DNA of 64,000 bases from Dentipellis sp. KUC8613 (lineage: Eukaryota; Basidiomycota; Agaricomycetes; Russulales; Hericiaceae): assembly GCA_002286715.1 (NCBI GenBank), contig NSJX01000045.1, positions 166,079-230,078 on the forward strand, written 5' to 3'. Below the pieces are notes generated by a model that was not told the DNA's origin, did not search any database, and saw only the letters and a program-made list of their open reading frames with translations. A program made the position numbers and the translations under genes. Below, in pieces: positions 1 to 11,471 of the stretch; the stretch's first letter is position 1, and each line of letters begins with the position of its first letter.

Positions 1-1131
1 GTCATGGCAGTGATGAGGTGAGAGAGGAAATCGAGATCGTGATATTTCTGTGAGGCGGTGAATCAGCTAAATTTCAAGGTGTCGGGGTCTTGTTACTGAC
101 CTCCAGAAGCTCCTTTTTGTAGAGATTTCCGAGAATGAAGACATCAGCCTTGAAGGCATCGTAAGGAACGTCGCGAGACAATTCTGGAAGCTCCTTGTCG
201 CGCCCTTTAGCTCCAGTCACAAGATGAGACTCGTCGGGGGCGAAGCGCGTCGAGATTCCGAAGTCGATAAAATAGTATCGAACAGGATGGCTCAGACGAG
301 ATAAGGGGGTCAGAGGAAAGATGCCGTCCTCAGAGAAATATCGCCGGACTGGGTGATGGCCTTCAGGAAACAACGGCGACGCCTCCATCATAATATTAGC
401 AGAAGCGCAATCCCTATCTTATTTTGAGACATAGACGCATTCCTAGCATAGAAACGACTCACCTATGGGCCACATTCTGGCTGTGTATGAATGACAGGCC
501 CTGCAAATTTTCGGTGTTATGCAAGGTTCACTGGCGGCGAAGATGTCTCCGCACCTCCAACGTTTGTTTCATGAAGTCCAGCATCTCACCCACAGTCTGT
601 AGAGGAGGATCATCAAAAGGACATAAATATGGCATGACCATCAGGACCGCGTCCGGCTCGAAGGGGTCCGGAAACGAGTCCAGTATTGGGACACAGTGAT
701 TTCTTGGGTCCTCCAGAAGACTTGGCGACGTGAGTGATTTGGCAATCTCTAATTCCTTCGCGTTCTTCCGGATGTATTTGATCGAGACGCGAGCTGAGCT
801 GTTGATGCGCAATGCATCAATGACATGCGGATCCTAGAAACGAAGTCAGAAAGATAGAACGGAGATAAAAATTGGGACGTACCACCAGGGAAATACAGTC
901 CTCGCAAAAAGTTGGGTCTCGAAGTGTTCCTTTCCATGAAGGAACCCATCCTGGATGATACCGAGGCCTCAAGTCGTAACCGCATGAGACAAGGTAGTCC
1001 CGCCGGTCTCTCCACCATCGCTCGGCTGTTATGAGATCGAATACACCTTTGTCGGTAGCCGTCTTATACACCTCGACCTCATTAGGAGAAAGGAAGACAT
1101 ATCTTGGCAAACGGGTGTCGCTGTCGTTCAT
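1..1131 (-). CDS. fungal protein kinase-like protein (3' end beyond window)
   Basis: A eukaryotic-type Ser/Thr kinase of the kind expanded in Agaricomycetes. Exons on the minus strand join cleanly at 1131-883, 833-555, 500-463, 413-101 and 47-1 and run off the left edge. The N-lobe holds a VSIKYI segment that could carry the ATP lysine. The catalytic loop spans a splice junction and reads HRDCASAN with its Asp and Asn present; the metal-binding motif reads IDFGIS. The key residues are therefore intact and an active kinase is likely. Substrate and pathway are unknown. The start at 1131 is the ATG that opens the conserved N-terminus; an earlier in-frame ATG at 1236 is possible. In the last 20 bases at the edge the reading looks one frame off from what I expect of the family, but this is too short to judge. 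Confidence 0.72.
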
Positions 1132-1469
1132 GCCGGTCGAGGTGAAGAAGTAGGACTGGATAGACGCTTTACTTCTGGTTTTGGGACAACAGCACTCAAC
1201 AACGGACACGAGGCATATACGGCGGAGCTGATCCACTCCGATAACAAGTCAGCCAGGTGTTCTCTGTCTTTTCTCAATGCTGACCAGTTGCGACTTGTCT
1301 TCTGCCCCTCGCACACTCAGGCTTTCGAGCTCTGAACAGGGGTGTAGTAGGATTCTCCCCATATCACGCAAGAGATTTATTCAATTTCCTTGCTGTCGCC
1401 TCCCTCTATGTCGTACGTAGGCCAGGTTGCCTATCACTGCCCTCGCCACTCTGAAACACGTGTAGGACG
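1132..1469. other. intergenic region between divergent genes
   Basis: Separates the minus-strand kinase from the plus-strand gene at 1470, so it should contain both promoters. I see no further coding signal or clear motif in it. Confidence 0.5.
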
Positions 1470-2168
1470 ATGACCAGAACGTCTAGCAATGCCATAGACA
1501 TATTTGGCCTTATCACTGGCATTTTATCCACCCTGGCTATAATGGCCCACTTGATTCGGATGTTCCTTCCGTCTGTCAAGATGCAGGAATTAGACGAGCT
1601 ACTTACGGAGACCGATACTTTGTTCTACGACGCGCGGGAGCAAGGCCTTCTGACTGAACAGTCTTTCGTGAGACAAACGCAAGAACAGCTCAATGTGTAC
1701 GGATTTAACTCACTCTCAATCGTCGCGCCTAGATCATCTCATTCTCCTTCAGTTTGCGGTATAGGGCACTCTGTCTTCGGTCGAACGTCCACTCCGCGAC
1801 CACCGGGCTACAGCAATGTGTCGCGATGGCGAAGGGTTTATCCCTTCGAATAGTTATGATGTGCAAAGAGGTCAAGATCGTTCGAGCTAGAATATCTGTG
1901 AGTTGGCAACTTTACTTCGCGAGTGACGATGACACGAACCTTGCTGCGGGACTAGACTACGAGCGTGGAGGAGAAGATGCGACTGCAAGAGTCCGCTTCG
2001 CGGGCTTGTGATACGCCTGAGACACCAATGCATAGTTCCAACTCAGCCGATAATACGGCTCAGCGTCGTCTTGATGACAGAAACGACGACGTTACTATCG
2101 TCCGAGTAGAGTCAAATCTCACCGCTGTTGATGGTGTGTGGTGGAGTCTCCATACAGTCAAATGCTAA
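1470..2168 (+). CDS. hypothetical one-TM coiled-coil protein
   Basis: Three exons (1470-1694, 1733-1897, 1956-2168) join in phase to a protein of about 200 residues. Residues about 9-31 form a hydrophobic segment (signal anchor or TM). After it come a short acidic stretch (ELDELL) and a charged, helix-prone central part rich in R, K and E that would suit a coiled coil. The C-terminal third is polar and Asp-rich. I recognise no named domain. The first intron would be only 38 nt, short for this genome, so that junction is the weakest part of the model; the second is 58 nt with a standard GTGAGT donor. The gene at 9550-10207 has the same layout (N-terminal TM, helical middle, three exons) and may be a distant relative. 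Confidence 0.45.
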
Positions 2169-2889
2169 TGACGTACCTAGAAGACGATATCCTCGACAAA
2201 GCTGATGCAATTTCACCAGAGGACAAACATCACGTCTGAAACCGATTGAAAAGGAACTCCTTATTTTGCCCATACGTTGATCGTATGCTGGCTTCGCAAA
2301 GATATTGCTTATGCTTTAGCCGTTTCAGAAAACCAATATAGGGCAGCGTTGGAGTTGAATTGCGATTGAGCAGAGCTGTATTTATGTAACTGGTCGCGAC
2401 TATAAGACGTCCTCGTGAGCTATGCACCTGTCAAATCTTCCTTGGCCGCAGCGAGGTTGGGCCGTCAGAATCAAGTCAAACGTACTTGCATGAGATATAC
2501 GTTAGCGACCGAGCCTCTGGAATATCTTGTAAATGGCAGCCAACTTCGATTGTTTCATGAGTTCGCGCGCTGTGACGTGTTGTCGTGCGTTCAGTCCTAC
2601 CTAGCCTGAGTATCTAGATAGATAAGTATGACCGATGCGATGCGAGCGAGGGAGGCTGAAAGCTCGAGAGCTTTGAATACAAGCGCGTTGTGCTAGGAAG
2701 GTAGTTGGTTGGAGAAGCGTTACAAGTAGGGCAGAAGCTTGGGAGTCCAACGATGTGACAATGGCGGCAGTGTCAGAGGTCTCAGCTCGGAGCCAGGACT
2801 GGAGACTTCTGACACTGCCAAGAAAGTAAAGCGTAGACGCGTGCGCGCCTCCTCTGCTTTCGCGTTCGCTCTCCTCTCCCCACTACAAA
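2169..2889. other. intergenic, promoter side of CCT8
   Basis: No supportable gene; only short open frames on either strand. The last 60 bases are pyrimidine-rich (CTCTCCTCTCC just before the CCT8 ATG), which is common upstream of highly expressed fungal genes. Confidence 0.45.
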
Positions 2890-4970
2890 ATGTCGCTGAA
2901 GGTCCCGAAAGCCCAGAACCTACAGCTCTTTAAAGAGGGCTACAAGGTTTGCAGATTTCGGCGCATCTTTCCTCTTTTCCTAGCCTTTTGACAAGTGACT
3001 GCTTTCATCCTTTAGCAATATCAAGGCCTCGAGGATGCCGTGTTGCGCAACATCCAAGCCGTCGCTGAGCTTTCCGATCTTGTGAGGACTAGTTTTGGTC
3101 CGAATGGTGCGTCTCTGCCTCAGTATCTCGCTGCCGTCGTATTAAAGGATTCGAATGGGACGACAGGCCGTAATAAACTTGTAATCAACCACCTCGGCCG
3201 CCTTTTCGTGACCTCGGATGCTGCGACGATCATCCGCGAGATCGAGGTCGTGCATCCCGCAGCAAAGCTGCTCGTGATGGCCTCGCAAGCCCAGGAGGCC
3301 GAGGTACGCGTTCTGCATCTCATCCCTGTCTTGCGTCCAGCTAATTGATTGATCGTGCTAGATGGGCGACGCGACGAATATGGTCCTGATTCTCGCCGGA
3401 GAGCTTCTGAAGAAGGCGGAGCATCTCCTTGTGATGGGTCTTCATCCGAGTGAGGTGATCAAGGGCTACGAGCTTGCATCTCAAAAGGCTTTGGCCGAGC
3501 TTGAGTGTGCGTGCTTACTCTTTGACAATCCTTCTTCGTGCTAAACACCATCCTTTGATCCTTATAGCTCTGTCATGCAGCGAGCTGCCGACGCCTCTTA
3601 CAAAGGAGGCTCTTGCCCGCGCCATTACACCCGCCATCGCATCGAAGCAATATGGGTACGAGGATACACTCGCCGCCCTTGTCGCCGAGGCCGCACTTTC
3701 CGTCATGCCACAAAACCCGAAGATGTTCAATGTCGACAATGTGCGCGTGGTGAAGATCATGGGTGGAAGTTTGGCTGGAAGCAGGGTCGTGCAGGGTATG
3801 GTGTTTGGTCGGGAGCCGGAGGGTGAGCATCTGCTGCAGGCATTGTGACGTTGTCTGTTACTGATCGTACACCCTTTTCGCAGGTGATGTGAAGAAGGTC
3901 ACAAAAGCGAAGGTCGCGGTCTTTACCAACGCGATCGATGTCGCACAGACAGAAACCAAAGGCACAGTCCTGATCAAAAATGCCGACGATATGCTGAACT
4001 TCACTCGCGGTGAGGAGAAGCATATGGAGAAGGCACGCCTCTCTGCTTAATCGCTTCCTCCCAAACTTACCCTTTCCCCCGTCTTAGATATTCTCTGAGC
4101 TCGCCGAGTCGGGAGTGAAGGTGGTCATCGGGGGATCGAGCATCGGCGAGCTGGCGCTGCACTACCTGAACAGGCACCACATCCTCGTGCTCAAGGTGCT
4201 CTCCAAGTTCGAGCTGCGCCGGTTGTGCCGCGTCGTCGACGCGACGCCGCTCGCGCGTCTTGGCGCGCCGACACCAGAGGAGGCGGGGTACGTCGACGTG
4301 TGCGAGACCACCGAGGTTGGTGGGGATCGCGTGACGGTTCTGCGGCAAGACGCCGAGAGTGGCACGCGGACGCGCACCGCGACCGTCGTGCTGCGTGGAG
4401 CGACGCAGAACCACCTCGACGATCTCGAGCGCGCGGTCGACGATGGCGTCGGCGCGCTCAAGGCGCTCCTGCGCGACCCGCGCCTCGTGCCCGGTGCAGG
4501 TGCGGCCGAACTCGAGCTTGCGCGCCGCGTGGACAAGTATGGAGTCGGACTCCGCGGGCTTGCACAACACGCCGTGCGGCGGTTCGCGTCGGCGCTCGAG
4601 GTGATTCCCCGTACGATTGCGGAGAACGCATGGGGTGCTGCGGAAGGGAACGAGGTGGTTGCGCGGCTGTACGCGAAGCACGAGAAGGCGGGCGGCGAGG
4701 CATGGGGTGTTGATCTCGAGGTGCGTATCTCGCTATAACCTTCGTCTTATATCTGGCTTACGGTATTCTGTGAATGTCAAGGCGGAGACAGACGGCACGC
4801 TGTCCGCCACGGAGCACAACATCCTCGACTCGCTGGCAGCCAAGTCGTGGGCGATCAAACTGGCAACGGAGGCGGCTGTATCGGTGTTGAGCGTAGACAG
4901 CATCATCATGAGCCGGCCTGCAGGTGGTCCCAAGATCCCTCAACAGGCAGGAAACTGGGACGAGGACTAG
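2890..4970 (+). CDS. CCT8: T-complex protein 1 subunit theta (CCT8)
   Basis: Theta subunit of the cytosolic chaperonin TRiC/CCT, which folds actin, tubulin and other proteins with ATP. Eight exons (2890-2946, 3016-3106, 3167-3303, 3362-3506, 3568-3822, 3884-4032, 4088-4720, 4782-4970) join to 551 residues, close to yeast Cct8 (568). Diagnostic pieces are FGPNGRNK, INHLGR, TSDAATII, VHPAAKLLVMA and the nucleotide-loop region GDATNMV. That loop is GDGTN in the family members I know, so this copy has Ala for the second Gly. Intron 6 begins GCACGC, a GC-AG intron, where the second copy at 13520 has GTACGC. Start codon, all splice junctions and stop are present, so I take this as the functional gene. 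The tail after the stop (to about 5046) is also found after copy 2. Confidence 0.95.
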
Positions 4971-5046
4971 ATCATATGCTCCAGGGGATGTACCGCAGAT
5001 GCATACTTAAATGACAGTTAGAAGTGCTTTTCTTGTATACTTGGTC
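2898..5046 (+). repeat. CCT8 duplication unit, source copy
   Basis: This stretch matches 13526-15670 in order and orientation, from about codon 3 of CCT8 through the 3' flank, where both copies stop matching after TTGGTC. The match includes introns, so it is a DNA-level duplication and not a retrocopy. Confidence 0.9.
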
Positions 5047-5849
5047 TCTCCGACGGACCGATCGTAGTAGGTGAGCGGGCGATGCGATCGTCATCGGGAC
5101 TGGGTTCTTTTTTGTCTAACTTTCCAGATGGTGGTTTGTTCGACCGCCGGCCTCATCGCGGGTCTTGAGTAACAGTCAAGTACGTTTTCGATGAGATATA
5201 TTATACGAGGCTGACTGCCCAAATTTAAGGAAACATATATACTTGATTCAAGACCAAGTACATAAACGTATAGTTCGAGGATCTGAAGACTATGCGAACT
5301 TCAGCATCCTGGGGATTGAATGCGCCAGATGTTACGCGACTTGTGAAGGTACGAAGTTCCTTTGAAGATAATTACATCCGCATCTCATGTCTCAAATTTT
5401 CGTTCCGCTTCCCCTCCGAAGTAGCACTTCGTTGGCTATCTCACCAGCTCTTTCCCAAGATTGGGTGTCTTAACAATCGGGTCTGCGCTCGCTGGGAAAG
5501 CGGAGCGCCCTATTTCACAATGCGGGATACGATAGGATCATGTATATTCTTTCTCCGGATCCGCTGGCCCTTCCCTCACTTCCACAAAGGGTTCTTCCCA
5601 TGACACTCGGATTTGCGGTTGTTCTCGCTGGTTTTTTCTTTTGTTTGTGGCGCTATCTGCAAGCTTCCACGTGGTGTGGTGCGTCGGATATAAGCTCGGG
5701 TATCCCGAAAATACTAACTTCAATATAATCCAGCGACCTTGAAGAACCAATCTCCTCCACTACTCCGCGCGAGACATTCTTAATTCAATTGCCATTCATC
5801 GACGTTTCCAAGACGATTCCGCACATCAGCGTCGCTCCCGATCGTTAAC
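4971..5849. other. intergenic, no gene seen
   Basis: The first 75 bases are the duplicated CCT8 3' flank. The rest holds only short open frames without recognisable domains, and leads into the decayed LINE. Confidence 0.4.
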
Positions 5850-7410
5850 AGGACGGGATTGTTACGGAAGACCTCCCCTTGGCATATCCCGGGTTTAGTG
5901 CGCAGACGGTGCCATGTGTGCCGCGTGCATGAGGCCAGGGCTTCCGATGGCATGAGCGCCGGCTCTTATATTCGAGGGGGCATCCCCAATCGTTTGCATT
6001 GGTTGATAGAGCTCGCCACCCATCTTCCCCTCTCAAACTCCCTTTCCCTGCCATCAGCTCCATCCCTTTCCACGTCGGGCAGTTTTCTGCGTATCTTCTT
6101 TTCGGGAATGCCATTGACTTCCTCCGCATGCTCTACCGGCAGATGCATGTCTGGTCTGTCCCCCTCTGCTCGGATCTCGACTCGCCCGGTGACGCGGTCG
6201 ATATCCGTATTGATGGTCTTCCGACCAATCACCTCACGCAGGCGGACGATGCTGTCATCATCTCCTTCTCCTTCACTTCTCTGCAGCGCGTGGTCGATCG
6301 CTGGGCCCATCGTTAGGCCCATCGGTGCACGGTCAGGCTTTTTCATGGCTATCAATGTCCTGAAAACCCTGATTATGGGGTTTGGTCCCCTGCCTTCCCG
6401 TCCTCCCGTCCTGCATGTCTTTGGCTCCCTCATCTCCTGAACCTCTGGGTACACCGGGGTCGGGGTCTTCCTTTACTCCACAGCCCGTTACAATGCCTCA
6501 TTGACCGTCGAGTCCATGACTGGTGCCTTCCCTCGCGATAGAATGCACGCCTCTATATTGCACGTCTGGATTTGATCCACGGCTGCGACGTCATCCTCAA
6601 CATTGATGCTGACCTGCTGAACGGCTCGAGCATCTCTAGTGCACGTACATTCAGCGCCGACTTGCAGCGCGTTCTATTTACTGGTCGTCCTGTTCATAGA
6701 GACCGACTCACCCCGCTCCAGTGCCATCGCATCACCCTCGCCTTGGGCTTCCTTGAGCTCGCCCTCGCACAGCCCGCGGAACGCCTCGTTCACCGTACCC
6801 CCCTTCGCCTTGCTCGCGACGGTGTCCCATGCGAGGTTACTGGCCTGCAGCGGGTACTCGACCACCTGCCCGTTCCCGTTGCTGTCCCCCTCGACGACCT
6901 GCGCGAGGATGAGCAGGTGTACGACTCGCTGGACTGGACACGCGTCCCGGCGCTGTCCCGCTCCCTGCCGTTGTGCCGCTGACCCTCTGCAGCTTCGCCC
7001 GTTGCGGCCGCTCAGTTCCCTCCTACCTCCGCCTGCGCATCCCGGACCATCAGGTCGCCTTCACACGCTTGCTATTCTCGGAGCGTGCTCTGGCATGATT
7101 GATCGAGTCTGTCACTTCTGTTATGGTTCTGTCAAGCCCCCGGTTCACACGCTTTCAGAGTGCTTCCAGCACGCCGCGCTGGTGTCTCTGCGGGATGCGT
7201 CCTGTGTGAATCTGCGGTCGCGCGTCCCGAGCATCGATGCTCGACTCAGCGTGCTTTTGGATATACAAGTACTCGTCCATGCCTTGGCATCTCGCCCGAC
7301 TTCTTCCTTTGGATTTTCCATCAACCGCACCCTTCCAACCAAGATAGCCTCACGGCTATTTCTTACCTTCCTGCGTCAATCATGCAGGCCATCGCCGCTG
7401 CTTAAAAAAA
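5850..7410 (+). mobile_element. decayed non-LTR (LINE) retrotransposon fragment
   Basis: Translations in different plus frames line up, in order, with the second half of a fungal LINE polyprotein. At about 6110-6320 a reverse-transcriptase-like stretch reads HLTQADDAVIIS, the place of the (F/Y)xDD active site, followed by LQRVVDRW. At about 6380-6440 TLIMGFGPLP is a typical post-RT segment. At 6575-6900 IHGCDV and LTPLQCHRITLALGFLELAL match the C-terminal part. At 7100-7200 VCHFCYGSV...HTLSECFQHAAL is the C-terminal CCHC-like knuckle. The frame changes several times and stops are present, so it cannot encode a working protein. I see no poly-A tail or target-site duplication, so the borders are approximate. 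Confidence 0.6.
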
Positions 7411-9549
7411 GGAGCATGACCTCTTGGCCAAACCAAGCTCAAACATAAAAAGATTGTTTGTCTCGCAGAGTACGGTACCAGCAATCAAGTCTTTGCGATC
7501 GAGACAAGGCATGTACTCGCTCACGAGCGGCTGTAGCGGAGGCTGTAGGAGTGTACATGCTCGCGTGCATATCAGCGATCAGGCAAGTAACGACATGATA
7601 ACCCTGACCGAAAACTGATAACTGATCTTCGTACCTGGCTGCTCCAGCTACCTGCTTAATCCACTCTCCTCTGTCGCCCCTCGCACGTCAAATCTCACCC
7701 TCTACCACACGGCCGTTATATTTTTTTCCATCCACCCGCAGGTGCTCAGCCTCGCTCGTCGGCCTCACCATGATCCACTACACCCGCTTCGCGTTCATCA
7801 AATCGATTTATGATGGACTTGTTTTCATGCAGTGGCGCAGTCGAGCCTGTGCTCGCTCTTCCCCCGATCTCCACCCCGCGGTACCACTGCCGGCCGTCTT
7901 GTACATGAACATATCGACGAAAACAATTATGTCGGGATTGGACTCCAAAATCGAGCTGTACAAGGGTTGAGTGGCGGCATATACGTGGGTGAGTCATAGC
8001 AGGCTGCCAGTCGAGAATCCGGGTCTCCATGCGCTCGAAGATAACAGCCGGAGAAGCATAGGCCGGTCGTATACCCTGCCATTGAGGATTCCCGGGTTGA
8101 GGGGCTTGTCTTTTCCTGCGGCACGTCTCTGTAAGATGTTTGCCCTCATCCGTGGATTTTCCAAGCCTTCTATCCTCGCTCTCATGCCTTCCTTGGTGCA
8201 TGTCCTAGCCGCACGCCGCTCTGCACTCAGCAGAGATTGTCGCTGTCTACACTGATAACGGGTCAAATTACGACCGCTGGAGCTTGCCTCCATACTTCAC
8301 ACCCAACTTTCTGTCAAAGGAGTCGGTCGTCCCACTGCGATCTTCAACACAACCTTGATGGGATGCCGAAGAATGTTGCACCTTCGCGCAACCCCCCAGC
8401 TGCGTGGTTCTTCGCACGGTCCCCTCCTCCGTGCGCCGTGCGCCGCATCTTGCTATAACGTTGTCGTCCTTACTGTCTTCGTCACCACGATTCAACATCA
8501 CCGGTCTTCGTCTCCCGTTCCAATACCTCGTCGTGCGCCGCGCGGCCTCTCGCGCGTCGTCATGCGTAGCCCCTCACGCACAGCCCAGGCGCTGCCTCAC
8601 GCGTCCCAGGAACTGCGTGTCATGTCCCGCGCATCGTCGGACGCTGCCCGCGCGTCGCCCCTCTTACCGCCCCTCACGCGCCATCTCGCGTGCCGTTCTG
8701 CGTCACTCCACACGCCCCATACGTTGCTTCCCGCCCTGCCTGTGTGCTTTGTGCGCCGCCTCTCACTCGTCGCCTGTGCCCCTTGCGCTGTCCTGTATGC
8801 GCCACCGTGAACTCAGTTTTGCGCCCTCGTGCGCCGCGGCCGGTTCGGGAAGTTTCCGTGTTGGAAGCCGAAGTTTGTGTGTGTCATCCAGACTAATTTA
8901 CGCGTGTGGTGTTCAAGGATCACAAAAAAAACCTAAGGAACAAGTTCGTCGCAGGGCGCGGCGATACCCATACTCCTTGCAAATGCCAGAGCCTAAGTCG
9001 GAATGTTTGCGCTGACTTTCTCACACGAACTTGCTAAATAAAACCCATCGATGGAGACTTGAGTGTCTGGCATAAATAGCGGTCGAGGGTAAAACCCGTG
9101 ACACATGTTTGCAAGGCTTCTGCACTGAATGACGCAGACGGAACAAGGGGCCCACTTTGAGTAGGTTCTTCACTGGTTCATAGAGACCGGAAGACTGATA
9201 CTCCCGATATTAAGCCAGGACATTCGAAAGACATGGTCTTAATGGTCCACATGACTGCACATTCTCCCTGTGTTCCAGTCACCGCTGACAGTCAAAGTAC
9301 CTGCGGAGATGATGCGCCTGTCACCCTCGATTACGTCCTTGTCAACTCATTTCCCTGTGCGCACCAAGCCGTCGCGTTCGAACGTCTTTCGAATAGCATG
9401 AGTCCGCCTGCAGGCTTGCGTCCTTCCGCGTCCTCGCCGACACCACGTTTCATGTATCGCGGCTTCATCGCGTTGCCAGCATGTGAGACTCTACTTATGC
9501 AGTACCGCACATCACCACACTCCCCCCATCTCCCACTAGCCGCGCTATC
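7411..9549. other. repeat-like region, no gene supported
   Basis: No frame here carries a domain I recognise. Positions about 8380-8870 are strongly C-rich with recurring CGCGCC/CGTGCC words on the plus strand. Purine-rich stretches at 16.6-16.8 and 18.7-18.95 kb look like the complementary composition, so these may be pieces of one dispersed repeat. A short reading near 8240 (VYTDNGSNYDRW) hints at another retroelement fragment but is too short to call. Confidence 0.35.
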
Positions 9550-10207
9550 ATGTTGGCTACGGTCATATTCGGTGCATTCTCGGGCGCTGTTGGTGTATCC
9601 ATTGCTTTAGTTTCATTTTTGCTCTGGCTTCGGCCGCAAAAAATGTTAGAGCGTGCGGGAGGAGCGCTCGAGACATTCAAGAGGCAGGTGTTATTGGCCC
9701 GCGAAGGCGGCATTGACACCCGCGACTTTCAGGCAAAAGAAACGCAGTAAGCGATCCAGTTGTATGTTATGCGACCACCGCTCATCATTCAACAAATATC
9801 CACTCAGATACCAAGAATCCTTTGTGAACCTCTGCAGTATCGTCAGTAGTCCTGGTCAAGACGGACAATCTTTTGTTTGGAAGGCATATAATACTGCCAA
9901 AGAAAATTTCTTCTATCGAACCTACGCACTGCAATGTGACATCGAAGATAGTATCATCAAAGTGAAGGTACTGTCGCTCTTTGAATGCAAATTTCGTCCT
10001 CGCCATGCTTAACAGCCAGCACTTGTCTAGGTTCGCATGTACTCCTGGGGCCGCGCACCCACGGGGCAGAGAAACCCGCGAGAACCACAACTAGAAGGTG
10101 GGAAACACAGTCCCTTTTCACTCTATGCTTTTTCAACTATGAAGCAGACATTAGCGTCATTGTGGCAGGACCTCACCGATGGCGAGTACTTTTTGTCATC
10201 TCCCTAG
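9550..10207 (+). CDS. hypothetical one-TM protein
   Basis: Three exons (9550-9746, 9808-9967, 10031-10207) join in phase to 177 residues with standard donors (GTAAGC, GTACTG) and CAG/TAG acceptors. Residues about 5-27 are a hydrophobic TM or signal-anchor segment. A charged helical part follows (about residues 30-65), then a middle rich in aromatic residues, and a polar C-terminus. No named domain is recognised. It resembles the gene at 1470-2168 in length, TM position and exon number, but I cannot claim homology by eye. It sits alone between repeat-rich stretches. Expression evidence would be needed to be sure it is a real gene. Confidence 0.45.
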
Positions 10208-11471
10208 CGCCAAATTCTTAGCTGTTCTGTGATACTGGTTCCAACGAGATTAGGAGCCGGCAGCGACTTCCCGTGGCGCATGCATGAGCGAGGTTGCAAG
10301 ATAGTCTCCGTTCTTCGCGTCTATCCTGCGGGATTCATGTGAATATCGCGTGACTGCTTGCAGCCTCGGTGATGGGGCGTTCACGAAAGCATTCGTACCC
10401 AATACTCCAAGAGACCTCGTGGACTACACGGCAATCTTCTTTGTACGGACCACATCTATGCCTTCCTCTACATATTTTTCGGATACGTTCGACTCCTATG
10501 CCCTCGCTTTCCTACCTTTCGACAGATTTTCCTCGTTCGTGCAAATCATTACAGCCTCCCTACCCAAAGCTGAACTCTTGACCCGCCCCCCTTTTTTTTT
10601 GAAATATCCTACTAGTAGTCTCAGACTTCACTCCCTTGCGGCCCGGATGGGTCAGATCCGAAAAGATTAGTTTTTTATGTTTAGTTCGAACTGAAGGTCC
10701 GGACGTCGACGAAGCGAACCCAACTTCCTAATCAGAATCCTAATCATGTGATGATTGAGTGCCAAGAGCCACGTCTTCAGGTTGTTCCGAATCCTCATTG
10801 ACAATGGGACCATGCCGGATCCATACCTCCTTCTAGGCAATAGTGTCCAAGGTCGAAAGCGGGCCGACCGACCTGGCTCGCACGGCCACCCGGGCCGGAG
10901 TGTGTAGACAGTTATGGAATTCTGGAAAGCTCTGCGAGTGATGTCGATGAGACCTTTTCCTTTATTTGTGGATTGTGACTAGCCGTTGACCCGTGCCTCG
11001 CAAGGAAAACAAGGAGTCGATACCATGTTCGAGAAAAAATGAGATCACAGAGTTACTCTACACATCAACACAGGTTGGCCACTGCCGCCGTGCGACTGCG
11101 GGCGGCTCAGTGCCCCCCTCGTGTTAAGAGCCCAGGCCTGCCACCCGGCCCTGCCGACGAGCCGATCGCAATGCATAACGCGACCGGAACCGCCGCGTGC
11201 GTGCCGGGGTCTATGTTTATCATGCAAGTAGAGTACTGCGCTCCACCATGCATACCCGTGGCCTTGGATATCTGTATATATCAAGAAGGCAGATTCTTTC
11301 TGTTGGACAAAGTGCGGCATACACCAGGGACGGCCAACGTAAAACTGTCAAGGCGCGATAATCGTCGCACTGGAATCAGCCACGCTGGGAATGTTATTAC
11401 GCCCGCACCAGGAGCTCTCTACTTCCACATACCACTGCGTCGCTGTGAAACGAGACAAGGGCCCACTACTG
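10208..11471. other. intergenic, no gene supported
   Basis: Only short open frames. The part after about 11040 is open on both strands but shows no domain and lies just downstream of PSD copy A. Confidence 0.35.

Noticed and set aside
4067..4738. Long antisense and out-of-frame open frames over CCT8
   Set aside because: GC-rich codon use of CCT8 keeps the other frames open; exon phases support only the sense frame.
5966..6454. Long open frame on the minus strand opposite the LINE
   Set aside because: It is antisense to the reverse-transcriptase-like reading on the plus strand and has no domain.
8230..8340. RNase H-like reading (VYTDNGSNYDRW)
   Set aside because: Too short and without the rest of the domain; noted only as possible retroelement debris.
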